Source: Paenibacillus qinlingensis (GTDB lineage: Bacteria > Bacillota > Bacilli > Paenibacillales > NBRC-103111). From it: a DNA stretch of 64,000 nt. Each line of letters begins with the position of its first letter. Position 1 is the first letter of the stretch. Below the pieces are notes generated by a model. That model worked only from the letters and a program-made list of their open reading frames with translations. It searched no databases and had not been told where the DNA came from. The stretch is taken from positions 80,035 through 144,034 of the forward strand of contig NZ_JABMKY010000021.1 of NCBI RefSeq assembly GCF_013204845.1, given 5' to 3'. Both the position numbers and the translations under genes were made by a program. Of this stretch, positions 45,050 through 53,454 are shown piece by piece.

Positions 45050-45913
45050 TTACTTTGGCTCATCCTCATATTGGGAGGAAGGATACGTATGCAACGTACT
45101 TGGATGTGTTCGTTTAATGATCTTGGTTTCGGATACGATCGGTTGTCCGGCACCTAATGCCCATCTCACACCATCCCCTGTTGTAATCTGATAATAGGTG
45201 CCGAGCAAAGTGCGAAATTTACCGGTCACATGCGCAAACTGCTTCGAAAGAGTTCCATCTGTTTGATAGGTTTGGTAATCAAATTGAGGCTTAAGGTTAT
45301 AGTAGACATTGGAATAATAGCTTATTTGATCTGCGAGATGGAAAGAACCAATCTGATCTAGATTCAAGTGAATCCATTGATCTCCTAACCAGGTTGTGTG
45401 GATTTTCAGCCACTTTTTCGGATTGTAAACTTCGCCTGTTCCAGAGCTATTCCTGAACCAACCTTTTTCTGCATCAACCACTTGGACATCTTGTGGGGAA
45501 AGGGCTGCTGTAGGCTGGCTTTTTTCTGATGGCTTCGCATATAAAGGAGTCTCGGTCATCAAACTAATTGTCTTTGGCGGCGGGGTATCGAATTGCCAAG
45601 GAGCCGTTTTAATCCATCGATCTCCGACGTCGGTATGAATTTTCCACCAATTCCATGCGCCTGACCAGTTGTTTTCGGCTTCAATAACCTGAACGGTTTG
45701 TGGGGAGAGGGACCCTTCGGCTTTGTTCAACAGGGCATTCGGAATGACATAATAGGGAATGTCCTCAAGCAATGTTAACTCTCTGGGGATATGGATCCCG
45801 TCTGCGACTTCCGTTGGTGTATCTTCATATTCATAAGCGTTTCCTGAAGAAGCCCCAAGACTGACTTGCAAACCTATAGCGACTAGCGCTAGTGCTATCG
45901 TCTTTTTCCACAT
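45050..45913 (-). CDS. Secreted protein with SH3/GW-like repeats (N-terminal part, prematurely terminated)
   Basis: 287 codons with a Sec signal peptide (KKTIALALVAIGLQVSLGAS). At least two full modules follow, each about 80 residues and ending in a Trp-Lys-Ile-His ... Trp-Ile pattern (WKIHTDVGDRWIKTAPW; WLKIHTTWLGDQWIHLN). They resemble bacterial SH3/GW cell-wall-binding domains. The third module breaks at an in-frame TAA. Without its C-terminal half the product should still be exported and may bind the wall. GGAGG lies 12 bases before the ATG. No neighbour suggests a role. Confidence 0.75.
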   Translation of the reverse strand: MWKKTIALALVAIGLQVSLGASSGNAYEYEDTPTEVADGIHIPRELTLLEDIPYYVIPNALLNKAEGSLSPQTVQVIEAENNWSGAWNWWKIHTDVGDRWIKTAPWQFDTPPPKTISLMTETPLYAKPSEKSQPTAALSPQDVQVVDAEKGWFRNSSGTGEVYNPKKWLKIHTTWLGDQWIHLNLDQIGSFHLADQISYYSNVYYNLKPQFDYQTYQTDGTLSKQFAHVTGKFRTLLGTYYQITTGDGVRWALGAGQPIVSETKIIKRTHPSTLHTYPSSQYEDEPK

Positions 45914-46076
45914 CGTCCGCCACTTCCTCCATTACTATTTCAATCACTTAGTATGTTCTACTATAAAATGGATAATAAGTTGTGCGGAAGTGCCAAAAAG
46001 TGTATGGATATGTAAGTTAAGATTTATGTACATGAGATCAATCAAGAGGGCAGGATTGCTTCCGAGAACCGCGCTC

Positions 46077-46118
46077 AAAAAGGCACCATCACTCCCAAAA
46101 TGGAATGAAGGTGCCTTT
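46077..46118 (-). terminator. Probable terminator of the MFS gene
   Basis: AAAGGCACC and GGTGCC arms flank a 22-base loop. On the minus strand a TTTTT run follows. It lies beyond the half repeat at 46139-46215. Confidence 0.65.
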
Positions 46119-46138
46119 CTTCAACGGGGTAGAGAGTT

Positions 46139-46215
46139 TAGATGGAAAATCTACAGTTAAATTTCGCGATTGTTCGACCAAACGCAGAATAGATGGAAAA
46201 CCTACATGTAATAAT
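46139..46215. repeat. Half copy of hairpin-repeat family R3 (two forward units only)
   Basis: GATGGAAAATCTACAGTTAA at 46141-46160 and a second unit (TGGAAAACCTACATGTAA) at 46194-46211 match the forward units at 18361. No inverted partners follow. Otherwise the 45914-46269 gap holds only the terminator and the promoter side of the SH3-like gene. Confidence 0.75.
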
Positions 46216-46269
46216 AAGATTTTTACCTATTACGGCCCCAAATAAGGTGCACGGAGCATGTATCCCCCG

Positions 46270-47610
46270 CTAGTTGGCTGCTGAGCCATCCTCGGCACCC
46301 GTCCGTATCCTCGACAGCCCATACCACAGCAGCATTCCGAATGAGCAAAGCCCAACGATGATTAACAAACCATAAACATGCTTGTACGACTGCAGGAGTG
46401 AGGTGTTTCGTTGAATTTCAAGTAGAATGCCGCATATTGCTACCGACATGGATCCCCCAAAAAACTGAATCAGCTGCATAAGTCCCATGCCAGAGCCAAT
46501 TAAGGGCTTCGGCAGGATACGTGAAGTCTCATTATTTAACGATGCAATAGTCGCGGAGAAGGCAGGCGAGAAACAAAGATAGCCGATCATAACGACGAAA
46601 GGTGAAGCACCAAGCAACATCGAGAATACGATCATCACCAGCGATAAAACTCCGTGGCCGATGAGCAGAAATCGCAGATTGCCAAACTGGTCGATCCAGC
46701 GGCCGACGAAGCGGGTTAGGAACGCAGACAGAATTGCTCCTGGTGCAATCGTTAAACCGATGGTCATTGCGGACTGATGGAACACCTTGGCAAGAACGAG
46801 TGGCATGAGAAATAAATTGCCAAGGTTCAGGACTAGGATGCAGAACCCAATCACTACAAGCTTCCGAAATGCTGGATTCACCAATAATAACGGATTAATG
46901 AACGTGTTGCTTGATCGTCTCAGGTGCCACACATGTACACCAAAGGAGAGGCCACTAATGGCAAGCCAGAGGCCAGAAATCTGCGTGACCGCGAGTAGCA
47001 AGGTTGCGGCATTAACGACCGTCATTAGTGCTCCCAGCATGTCAAATCGAAAAGGAACAGGCTGTTCTATGGGAAGCAAGCGCAAGAGAACAGGGAGAAT
47101 GACTAAGACTAGGCAGGTAATGGCGAACAACCCATTCCAGCCCCAATATTCGCTGATGATGCCGCCAACAATCGGGCCGAGCCCGAAGGCCATCGCGCTC
47201 CCAGCGGAAATCATCGCAATCGCCGAGCCTCTTCGTTCAATCGGGATGTAGCGGCTGGCGAGAACCAGTCCAAGTCCAGCCATCACCCCTGCACCTGCGG
47301 ATTGAAGGATACGTGCAGCCAACAGGGTGTGGAACTCCCTTGCGAACAGTCCAAATACAGAGGAGAGTCCAAGTATCATAAGCCCTACGGTGAGGAGTTT
47401 GCGTATCTGGACCACATCCGAGAGCCTACTGTAGATAACCGTAGATAAGGCATAACCAATGGAATAACTGGAGATGACCCAAGAACCGAGATCAGCCGTA
47501 ATGCTCAGATCTTGAATAATACTGGGAATCGAGACGTTGAACATCGTCGTATTCATCACCACAATGAACAAACCGATTGTCCAAACGGGCATTACTATTT
47601 TATCGTTCAT
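46270..47610 (-). CDS. MFS drug-efflux-type transporter (DHA2-like)
   Basis: 446 aa with about 14 hydrophobic segments. Recognisable motifs are MNTTMFNVSIPSIIQDL in helix 1 (motif D1-like), SYSIGYALSTVIYSRLSDVV (motif A region) and LAARILQSAGAGVMAGLGLV (motif B). This pattern is typical of the DHA2 proton-driven multidrug exporters. The substrate cannot be told. AGGA lies 10 bases before the ATG. It is divergent from sdpR across 170 bases. Confidence 0.88.
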   Translation of the reverse strand: MNDKIVMPVWTIGLFIVVMNTTMFNVSIPSIIQDLSITADLGSWVISSYSIGYALSTVIYSRLSDVVQIRKLLTVGLMILGLSSVFGLFAREFHTLLAARILQSAGAGVMAGLGLVLASRYIPIERRGSAIAMISAGSAMAFGLGPIVGGIISEYWGWNGLFAITCLVLVILPVLLRLLPIEQPVPFRFDMLGALMTVVNAATLLLAVTQISGLWLAISGLSFGVHVWHLRRSSNTFINPLLLVNPAFRKLVVIGFCILVLNLGNLFLMPLVLAKVFHQSAMTIGLTIAPGAILSAFLTRFVGRWIDQFGNLRFLLIGHGVLSLVMIVFSMLLGASPFVVMIGYLCFSPAFSATIASLNNETSRILPKPLIGSGMGLMQLIQFFGGSMSVAICGILLEIQRNTSLLQSYKHVYGLLIIVGLCSFGMLLWYGLSRIRTGAEDGSAAN

Positions 47611-47743
47611 GTAGATCCATCCTGTCTGAGCGAGAAGTATGTATGGTTTCTATATTATAAACCTACATCGTCTAATAGCCAAAGCAGATGAAGACACATG
47701 CCAATTGACAGGAGAGCAAAATGGAGGTACTATTTTATTATAC

Positions 47744-47763
47744 ATTTAGATAAATATCTAAAT
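47744..47763. promoter_or_regulatory. Palindromic operator upstream of sdpR
   Basis: A perfect 9-bp inverted repeat with a two-base centre (ATTTAGATA-AA-TATCTAAAT) lies between the promoter area (TATTATACAT) and the AAGGAGG ribosome site. It is well placed for autorepression by the ArsR-type SdpR encoded next. Confidence 0.75.
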
Positions 47764-47779
47764 AAGGAGGAGCTTCCAT

Positions 47780-48058
47780 TTGAATGAGGCATTTAAAGCA
47801 CTGGCGGACCCGACTCGTCGTGAAATATTGCAACTGCTGCGAGAAAAAAGTATGAATGCTGGTGATATTGCTGATCATTTCAAGATTAGTAAACCGAGCA
47901 TATCGCATCATTTAAACCTGCTTAAACAGGCAGGACTTGTTATGGATGAACGTCAAGGACAACATATTTTGTATACCTTGCACACCACGGTTGTTGAAGA
48001 CGTTATGGGATGGATGTTTAACATACTTAACAAAAAAGATAAGGAGGAATCGTCATGA
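47780..48058 (+). CDS. sdpR: SdpR-like ArsR-family autorepressor
   Basis: A 92-aa winged-helix regulator. The body FKALADPTRREILQLLREKS, with KISKPSISHHLNLLKQAGLV as recognition helix, is close to B. subtilis SdpR, which represses its own sdpRI operon until the membrane immunity protein SdpI sequesters it. No metal-binding Cys cluster is seen. The start is TTG, 9 bases after AAGGAGG. It overlaps sdpI by four bases. Confidence 0.88.
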   Translation: MNEAFKALADPTRREILQLLREKSMNAGDIADHFKISKPSISHHLNLLKQAGLVMDERQGQHILYTLHTTVVEDVMGWMFNILNKKDKEESS

Positions 48059-48693
48059 AAAAATGGAAGGAAATCTTGTTACTTGTGATTAGCCTTTCCC
48101 CAGCGTTAGGGGGCTTCATTCTGTATAACCGTCTTCCGGACACGATGGCGAGCCATTTTGGCGTGAATAATGAAGTGAACGGGACGATGAGCAAAGAAAT
48201 GTCGCTGCTCATGTTGGTGTTGCTGGGTCTATTGCCGCTATTCATGCGGGCTATGAGAGCGATCGATCCGAAGAAAGCGAATTTCGAGAAATTTCCTGCA
48301 GCTTTTGAGGTGACGCGGTTCGGGGTTACGATCCTTTTAGCCATCGTTGGTTGGGCGATCATTTCCTTTAACCTGGGCTACAGCTTGGACTTTAAGAAAT
48401 TGACGATGATTTTGCTAGGCGTGTTGTTTGCTGTGATGGGGAACTTTCTAACGCAAGTGAAGCCCAACTATACGTTCGGCATTCGGACACCGTGGACGCT
48501 CGCAAATGAAGAGATTTGGAGGAAAACGCATCGTTTGGGTGGTCCGTTGATGATGGTCGGAGGCGTCATTTCGTTTATCGCTGCGTTCTTAATGTCCTCA
48601 ATCGCCATCACCATCTTCATTGCAGCCATTGTTATCAGTTCTTTCATTCCCGTCATTTATTCCTATGTGATATTTAATCGTCTCTCGAAGTAA
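48055..48693 (+). CDS. sdpI: SdpI-family immunity / signal membrane protein
   Basis: 212 aa, about six membrane helices. The N-terminal DUF1648 segment (LPDTMASHFGVNNEVNGTMS) and the C-terminal SdpI signature (NYTFGIRTPWTLANEEIWRK THR) are present. In B. subtilis SdpI protects against the SdpC killing peptide and captures SdpR. No sdpABC toxin genes are present in this window, so this is an orphan immunity/regulator pair. Translation is coupled to sdpR (ATGA). Confidence 0.9.
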   Translation: MKKWKEILLLVISLSPALGGFILYNRLPDTMASHFGVNNEVNGTMSKEMSLLMLVLLGLLPLFMRAMRAIDPKKANFEKFPAAFEVTRFGVTILLAIVGWAIISFNLGYSLDFKKLTMILLGVLFAVMGNFLTQVKPNYTFGIRTPWTLANEEIWRKTHRLGGPLMMVGGVISFIAAFLMSSIAITIFIAAIVISSFIPVIYSYVIFNRLSK

Positions 48694-48705
48694 ATAGGTA
48701 AGACG

Positions 48706-48742
48706 AAGACTGCCCAGCGAAAGCTGAGCAGTCTTTTTTTTC
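48706..48742. terminator. Rho-independent terminator, bidirectional
   Basis: AAGACTGCCCAGC / GCTGAGCAGTCTT with a GAAA loop and TTTTTTTT on the plus strand. It overlaps the stop of the convergent transporter gene. Confidence 0.9.
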
Positions 48743-49724
48743 ACATTTGTTTAACACCATTAACAGTTAAGCTGGACGTCTCGCTTTTTAACGCATACTT
48801 GCGATTTAGTAGAAAGCCGAAGAGCGAAGCAAGTGATTGTTGGAACAGCATGCCAAGCACGACAGGAATCGCCACGGGTGGCGGGAAATAAGCTACAGCG
48901 AGTACCGCGCCCGCACTAATATTACGCATACCGCTGTTAAAAGTAAGGGCAACCACGACATCTTGCTCCCAGCGGAACAATCTAGCGACAAGCCAACCGA
49001 TCATGTAGCCAAGCGAGGCCACGATAAGCACAAAGCCCGCTAAACCAAGCAGCTTCGCGTTGAAGTCACGCAAATACGGAGCGATGACGGAGCTGTTAAT
49101 AGCAACGACGACCCCCATAAATATTTTAGAAAAAGGACCTAACCGGCCTCCCCATTGCTCCTTAATTTTCCCCCGCGTCCATTGATTCAGCCCCATCCCA
49201 ATAAGAGAAGGAACGACGATCATGAAGAACAAGCCTTTCATCATCGCAAACGTATCAAGCTGCACTTTGGTACCAACCAACACAGAGAGCGTATACGGCA
49301 CGACGAAAGGTGAGAGGATCGTATCCATCAGGATAATCGAAAGCGTCAGCACGATATTACCGCGATAAATCGCTACCCACACGAAGCTTGTAATCCCTGT
49401 TGGAATCGCTGCGGCCAAAATAAGTCCCGTAATTGTCAGTGGTTCGTGACTATAGACAGCATGACCGAGTCCGAGTGCGATCAGCGGCATCCCGACATGC
49501 AAAATGAGCAAGGTAGTGAGTAGAGGCAGCGGTTGAACGACGACCTTGATGAACTCTTTGAAGCTCGAAGCGATGCTCCCTGAAAAGGTCATGAAGGCAA
49601 ACAGCCATGGAGACAAATAGGTGAATCCAGATAAGTGGCTTCCGAGCAGAACCCCGATAAGGACACTGATGGGTGTGATGAGCGGCAAAATCTTTTCTAA
49701 TTGACGATTCAATTGAGGCAGCAT
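48741..49724 (-). CDS. Bile acid:sodium symporter (BASS) family transporter
   Basis: 327 aa with 8-10 membrane helices. The segments FNSGMRNISAGAVLAVAYFP, and GHAVYSHEPLTITGLILAAA with the following PTGITSF, match the crossing-helix motifs of the BASS/ACR3-like fold. Bacterial members carry organic anions or precursors such as pantoate; the substrate here is unknown. It lies just downstream of, and in the same direction as, an Lrp-type regulator, which probably controls it. Confidence 0.85.
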   Translation of the reverse strand: MLPQLNRQLEKILPLITPISVLIGVLLGSHLSGFTYLSPWLFAFMTFSGSIASSFKEFIKVVVQPLPLLTTLLILHVGMPLIALGLGHAVYSHEPLTITGLILAAAIPTGITSFVWVAIYRGNIVLTLSIILMDTILSPFVVPYTLSVLVGTKVQLDTFAMMKGLFFMIVVPSLIGMGLNQWTRGKIKEQWGGRLGPFSKIFMGVVVAINSSVIAPYLRDFNAKLLGLAGFVLIVASLGYMIGWLVARLFRWEQDVVVALTFNSGMRNISAGAVLAVAYFPPPVAIPVVLGMLFQQSLASLFGFLLNRKYALKSETSSLTVNGVKQM

Positions 49725-49766
49725 CTAGGTGAACATCCTTTCGTGACCAGCTTGAAGCGCAGGCAG

Positions 49767-50207
49767 CTATTTGACTTGACCGATGGAAAGACTGACTTTG
49801 TAATTACCATAGGTGAGAAGTTCATCAAGGAATGCATTTAATTCTAGGGGCGTATGAACGCGAACTCGCATCCAGTAGCAGCCTTCGCCACTGACGCGGT
49901 GCGTCTCTATAACACTCTCTTGATGTTGAATATAAGTGAGGAAAGCTTGATGAGCCGTGTTAGATTTCATGAAAACAACAATAAACGCATGCACGACTTG
50001 CCCTATTTTTTCGGGATTCCAGTTTACGGTGTAACCCGTAATGATGCCGAGATCCTGGAGCTTACGTATTCGTGCACCAACAGCTTGGCCTGTTAAGTGA
50101 ACCTGTTGACCAATGGTTTTGTGCGACTGAGTGGCATCTTGCAGCAAGTGCTGTAAGATACGTAAATCGATCTCATCGATCGATTGGTTGGGTTGGTTGC
50201 TTGGCAC
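49767..50207 (-). CDS. Lrp/AsnC-family transcription regulator
   Basis: About 146 aa. An N-terminal helix-turn-helix (IDEIDLRILQHLLQDATQSH, GQQVHLTGQAVGARIRKLQD) is followed by a C-terminal RAM effector domain (VVHAFIVVFMKS ... ETHRVSGEGCYWMRVRVHT). The frame opens with GTG at 50225, but AAAGGAA is properly placed for the GTG at 50207. It precedes the BASS transporter by 43 bases, suggesting local regulation by an amino-acid-like ligand. Confidence 0.88.
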   Translation of the reverse strand: MPSNQPNQSIDEIDLRILQHLLQDATQSHKTIGQQVHLTGQAVGARIRKLQDLGIITGYTVNWNPEKIGQVVHAFIVVFMKSNTAHQAFLTYIQHQESVIETHRVSGEGCYWMRVRVHTPLELNAFLDELLTYGNYKVSLSIGQVK

Positions 50208-50333
50208 GCGATGAATTCCTTTCACAATGAAATGGAAAACCGTTACTTCTTTTCACCAGATTGTATGGGAAACAGGTTAATTATTTTACAATTGTAGCAG
50301 AACCACAATTAGAAGATAAGAGGTGCTTTGAAA

Positions 50334-51101
50334 ATGAACATTCAATTCATTCGCCATGCCACACTTTGGCTGGAATATGCTGGACTAACATGTCTAATTG
50401 ATCCGATGTTTAGTGACGCGGGAGTCAATCCGCCAATCGTGAATACCGCCAATCCTAGACGGAATCCACTTGTGCCTCTGCCATTTCCGTTAGCGGAAAT
50501 AGGTCAACCAGACGTAATTATCGTGACCCATCTGCATGGAGATCATTGGGATGGAGCAGCTGCGGAAACAGTGCCGAAAACAACGCCTATCCTGTGCCAA
50601 CCAGGGGATGAGGGATCTTTTACTGCTGCGGGTTTTACGTCCGTAACGGCCATTCAGGAGTCACTTACCCTACAGGGAGTAACCTTGTACCGGACAGGTG
50701 GTCAGCATGGGACTGGGGAGATTGGGAAGTTGATGGGGCAGGTTTCGGGTTTTGTTTTCAAAGCGGATAACGAGCCGACACTATATCTCGCAGGGGATAC
50801 GATTTGGTGTGAAGACGTACAACAAGCCTTGGAAAGACATCTGCCAGACTGGACAGTTGTCAATGCGGGAGGTGCACAGTTTGAAGTGGAGGATCCTATC
50901 ACCATGGATGGGAACGATGTTGTAAGCCTGTGCCGATACGCACCCTTCACTAAAATCGTTGCCGTGCATATGGATGCGATCAACCATTGTCATGTAACGC
51001 GGGCGGATTTGCGGGATAGATTGGTACTAGAAGAGCTGTTGGAGCAGGTTGTGATTCCGGAGGATGGGGCTTGGGTGACTCGTTCCGCAACTAGAGAATA
51101 A
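50334..51101 (+). CDS. MBL-fold metal-dependent hydrolase (UlaG-like)
   Basis: About 255 aa. The metallo-beta-lactamase motif VTHLHGDHWDGAA (HxHxDH) binds metal. The opening IQFIRHATLWLEYAGLTCLI and the later YLAGDTIW fit the UlaG/L-ascorbate-6-phosphate lactonase-like subgroup. The substrate is unknown. AGAGGTG lies 8 bases before the ATG at 50334; the frame's TTG at 50328 is less likely. It is divergent from the Lrp gene. Confidence 0.85.
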   Translation: MNIQFIRHATLWLEYAGLTCLIDPMFSDAGVNPPIVNTANPRRNPLVPLPFPLAEIGQPDVIIVTHLHGDHWDGAAAETVPKTTPILCQPGDEGSFTAAGFTSVTAIQESLTLQGVTLYRTGGQHGTGEIGKLMGQVSGFVFKADNEPTLYLAGDTIWCEDVQQALERHLPDWTVVNAGGAQFEVEDPITMDGNDVVSLCRYAPFTKIVAVHMDAINHCHVTRADLRDRLVLEELLEQVVIPEDGAWVTRSATRE

Positions 51102-51107
51102 AGTAAA

Positions 51108-51140
51108 AAGCACACTCATCCTAGGAAGAGTGTGCTTTAC
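51108..51140. terminator. Rho-independent terminator, bidirectional
   Basis: AAAGCACACTC / GAGTGTGCTTT stem with a 10-base loop between convergent genes. A/T tails lie on both sides. Confidence 0.85.
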
Positions 51141-51154
51141 GGTGTTAACCAATA

Positions 51155-52027
51155 TTATTTACCTAGTAAAATTTTCGTGTACGGGGAATCGATCGGCAGC
51201 ATGATGACTGGCTCCCCTTTGAAGGACACTAAGTAACTATCCAGCGTACGATAGAAATTGTAAAAGGCAGGGTCCTGACCGTAAGCGGAGTTGTAGATTT
51301 TAGCCGCTTCTTGCTCGCCTTCAGCCACGATTTTCTTCGCATCCGCTTGCGCTTGCGCGATCAACTCACTTGCCTGTCTATCGGCTTTGGAGGTGATTTT
51401 CTTGGACTCCTCATCACCTTCGGACAAATACTTCGCTGCAATGGATTGGCGGTCAGAGATCATCCGTTTGTACACGCTTTGCTTGTTGGAATCAGGCAGA
51501 TCCGTGCGTTTGATGCGCACATCGACGATTTGGATCCCGTAGTTATCGCGCTCCATTAACTCGGAAACTTCCTTCGTAATCTCATCGTTTAAGTTACCAC
51601 GTTGGGTGTTTTCGCTAATGATATCGCTATAATTGATCTCCGATAACTTCCGTCTAACGGTGTTGTACACAGCCGCATCAATCCGCTCTTCCCCGCCTGT
51701 GATCGATTGAATCGTGCGCAAGAATTGCTGCGCATCATCAATCCGCCATACCGTATAGTTATCTACTTCGATCGGCTTTTTATCTTTGGTCAGAATGGAC
51801 GTAGGTTTACTGTCATACACCATCTGATATTTAGGAAGCGTACGAACCGATTCAATGAATGGGATTTTAAAATGAATACCAGGTTCCGTTTGGATCCGAA
51901 CGGCTTCTCCGAATTTGAGAACGACGCGGTATTGGCCTTCTTTGACAATAAAGATGGAAATCAGGAAGAAAATAACGAGAACGACACCAAGGATGGATCT
52001 CAAAATCCATTTATTTTGTAAGGTCAT
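51155..52027 (-). CDS. hflC: HflC, SPFH/band 7 protease-modulator subunit
   Basis: 290 aa. One N-terminal membrane helix (ILRSILGVVLVIFFLISIFI), a band 7/SPFH domain starting VKEGQYRVVLKFGEAVRIQT, and a coiled coil with EGDEESKKITSKADRQASEL. HflC forms a membrane assembly with HflK that controls FtsH proteolysis. Its start overlaps the hflK stop by four bases. HflK/C are standard in proteobacteria and less common in Bacillota, though known in Paenibacillaceae. Confidence 0.92.
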   Translation of the reverse strand: MTLQNKWILRSILGVVLVIFFLISIFIVKEGQYRVVLKFGEAVRIQTEPGIHFKIPFIESVRTLPKYQMVYDSKPTSILTKDKKPIEVDNYTVWRIDDAQQFLRTIQSITGGEERIDAAVYNTVRRKLSEINYSDIISENTQRGNLNDEITKEVSELMERDNYGIQIVDVRIKRTDLPDSNKQSVYKRMISDRQSIAAKYLSEGDEESKKITSKADRQASELIAQAQADAKKIVAEGEQEAAKIYNSAYGQDPAFYNFYRTLDSYLVSFKGEPVIMLPIDSPYTKILLGK

Positions 52028-53031
52028 TTCGCAGTCCCTCCAGTCGTGCCTGTTGCCGCAGCAGGTGTGCGCAGCAGTTCATTAATCGGTAAATATTTGA
52101 CCGTTTCACCAGTGCTGTCACTGATGAAAATTTTGGCATTCGGCAATATTTTTTCTAACGTTTCAATGATAAGCCTGCTCTCTGTGACTGATTTATTGTT
52201 GGCATACTCCGCATAGAGGGCATTAAACTTCGCCACATCCCCCTGCGCATTCAAAATCCGTGATTTCTTCTGAGCTTCAGCATTCTCAAGCAGTGCCTGG
52301 GCGTTACCGCGCTCTCTTGGAAGGATATCATTTTCGTATTTCGTCGCCACGTTAATCTTCGTGTTTTTCTCTTCGCGTGCGTTGGTGACATCTTTAAAAG
52401 CATTCTGCACATCGCCAGCTGGCGGCTCGATATCTTGGAATTTCAAATCGACAATATGAATACCTGTTTGATATTTCGTCTGCATCTCAATCAATCGTTC
52501 TTTGACCTTGCCTTGGACCTCGGTTTTTCCTTCTGTAATGGCAAAGTCTAGCGCAGTAGCACCGATAACTGAACGAATGGCTGCACTCGCGGAGTTACGT
52601 AGGAACAGTTCTGCATTATCAATATTGTACAAATAGTTACGCATGTCACTAATATTCCATTCCACCACGGCATCTGCGGATAAAATATTTTCATCCCCCG
52701 TAATCATCATCGCTTCTTCTTCTACGGGAGTGATTTTGCCACCCGCCTCACGGAAGCCGATTTGGATACGTTGTGTCTTTTTGGCTGGTAATACAATTAC
52801 TTGTTGAATGGGAAAAGGGAGTTTAAAGTGAAGCCCGGCTTCCTTTTCGGTCGTATATTTACCTAATGTTAAAATAGCCGCTTTCTCATGCTCCTGTACC
52901 GTGTAAAAGGTGGAAGATCCGAAAATAAGGGCGAGAACGATAACTAGGCCGATAACAATTTTGGTCATTAAGCCCGGCGGGAGGGAGGAGGGTCTTCGTC
53001 GATCAGGTTCTGGCAGTACAAATGGTTCCAT
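52024..53031 (-). CDS. hflK: HflK, SPFH/band 7 protease-modulator subunit
   Basis: About 335 aa. A short cytoplasmic lead (LPEPDRRRPSSLPPG), one membrane helix (IVIGLVIVLALIFGSSTFYT), then the HflK-type SPFH domain (VQEHEKAAILTLGKYTTEKE) and the QDIEPPAGDVQNAFKDVTNA motif diagnostic of HflK. AAGGGGTG is well spaced for the ATG at 53031; the GTG at 53040 abuts it. It is the first gene of the hflKC operon and divergent from the thi operon. Confidence 0.92.
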   Translation of the reverse strand: MEPFVLPEPDRRRPSSLPPGLMTKIVIGLVIVLALIFGSSTFYTVQEHEKAAILTLGKYTTEKEAGLHFKLPFPIQQVIVLPAKKTQRIQIGFREAGGKITPVEEEAMMITGDENILSADAVVEWNISDMRNYLYNIDNAELFLRNSASAAIRSVIGATALDFAITEGKTEVQGKVKERLIEMQTKYQTGIHIVDLKFQDIEPPAGDVQNAFKDVTNAREEKNTKINVATKYENDILPRERGNAQALLENAEAQKKSRILNAQGDVAKFNALYAEYANNKSVTESRLIIETLEKILPNAKIFISDSTGETVKYLPINELLRTPAAATGTTGGTAK

Positions 53032-53215
53032 GGCAAACACCCCTTAATATAAGTTTTACTGATATGCTATACGGGAAGTATTGGAAATGGTTTCAATAAG
53101 GAGACGTAATTCTCAGTAAACTGAGAAAGGCTAGGTCGACTGTAAGTTGAATGGAAATTTGTTATTTCCAAGAGTTGGCTGTCATGCTATGATGGTTAGT
53201 AATTGCATACGAATG

Positions 53216-53300
53216 AATCCCTAGGGGCGCCGAGAGGCTGAGACAGTATAGACTGAACCCTTTGAACCTGATCTGGTTTATGCCAGCGGAGGAAAGTGGA
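53216..53300 (+). ncRNA. TPP riboswitch (thi box) controlling the thi operon
   Basis: The RNA contains the conserved thi elements CTAGGGGCGCCGAGAGGCTG then AGA, followed by ACCCTTTGAACCTGATCTGG and TTTATGCCAGCGGAGGAAAG. These are the pyrimidine- and pyrophosphate-sensing arms. A TATGAT -10 box at 53188, with a weak TTTCCA 17 bases upstream, could be the promoter. The riboswitch 3' strand GGAAAGTGG (53291-53299) is complementary to the 5' arm of the downstream terminator, CCACTTTCC (53351-53359), giving a ligand-controlled terminator switch. Confidence 0.95.
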
Positions 53301-53350
53301 ACGAGCTTTGGAGCCGATTTTATATCTGTTTATGATGAGGCAACCTACAA

Positions 53351-53378
53351 CCACTTTCCTGAGGAAAGTGGTTTTTTT
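53351..53378 (+). terminator. Riboswitch-controlled terminator
   Basis: CCACTTTCC / GGAAAGTGG with a TGA loop and TTTTTTT, 77 bases before tenI. It should form when TPP is bound. Confidence 0.9.
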
Positions 53379-53454
53379 GTGTTTACAAAGCATCTGGATG
53401 AAAGGTGCCGATTAAAGAGAGAGTGATGTTTCCTGGAGAGGAGTCGAGCCTTGC

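Noticed and set aside
48055..48693. A full Sdp toxin-immunity locus
   Set aside because: Only sdpR and sdpI are present; flanking genes are a transporter on each side.
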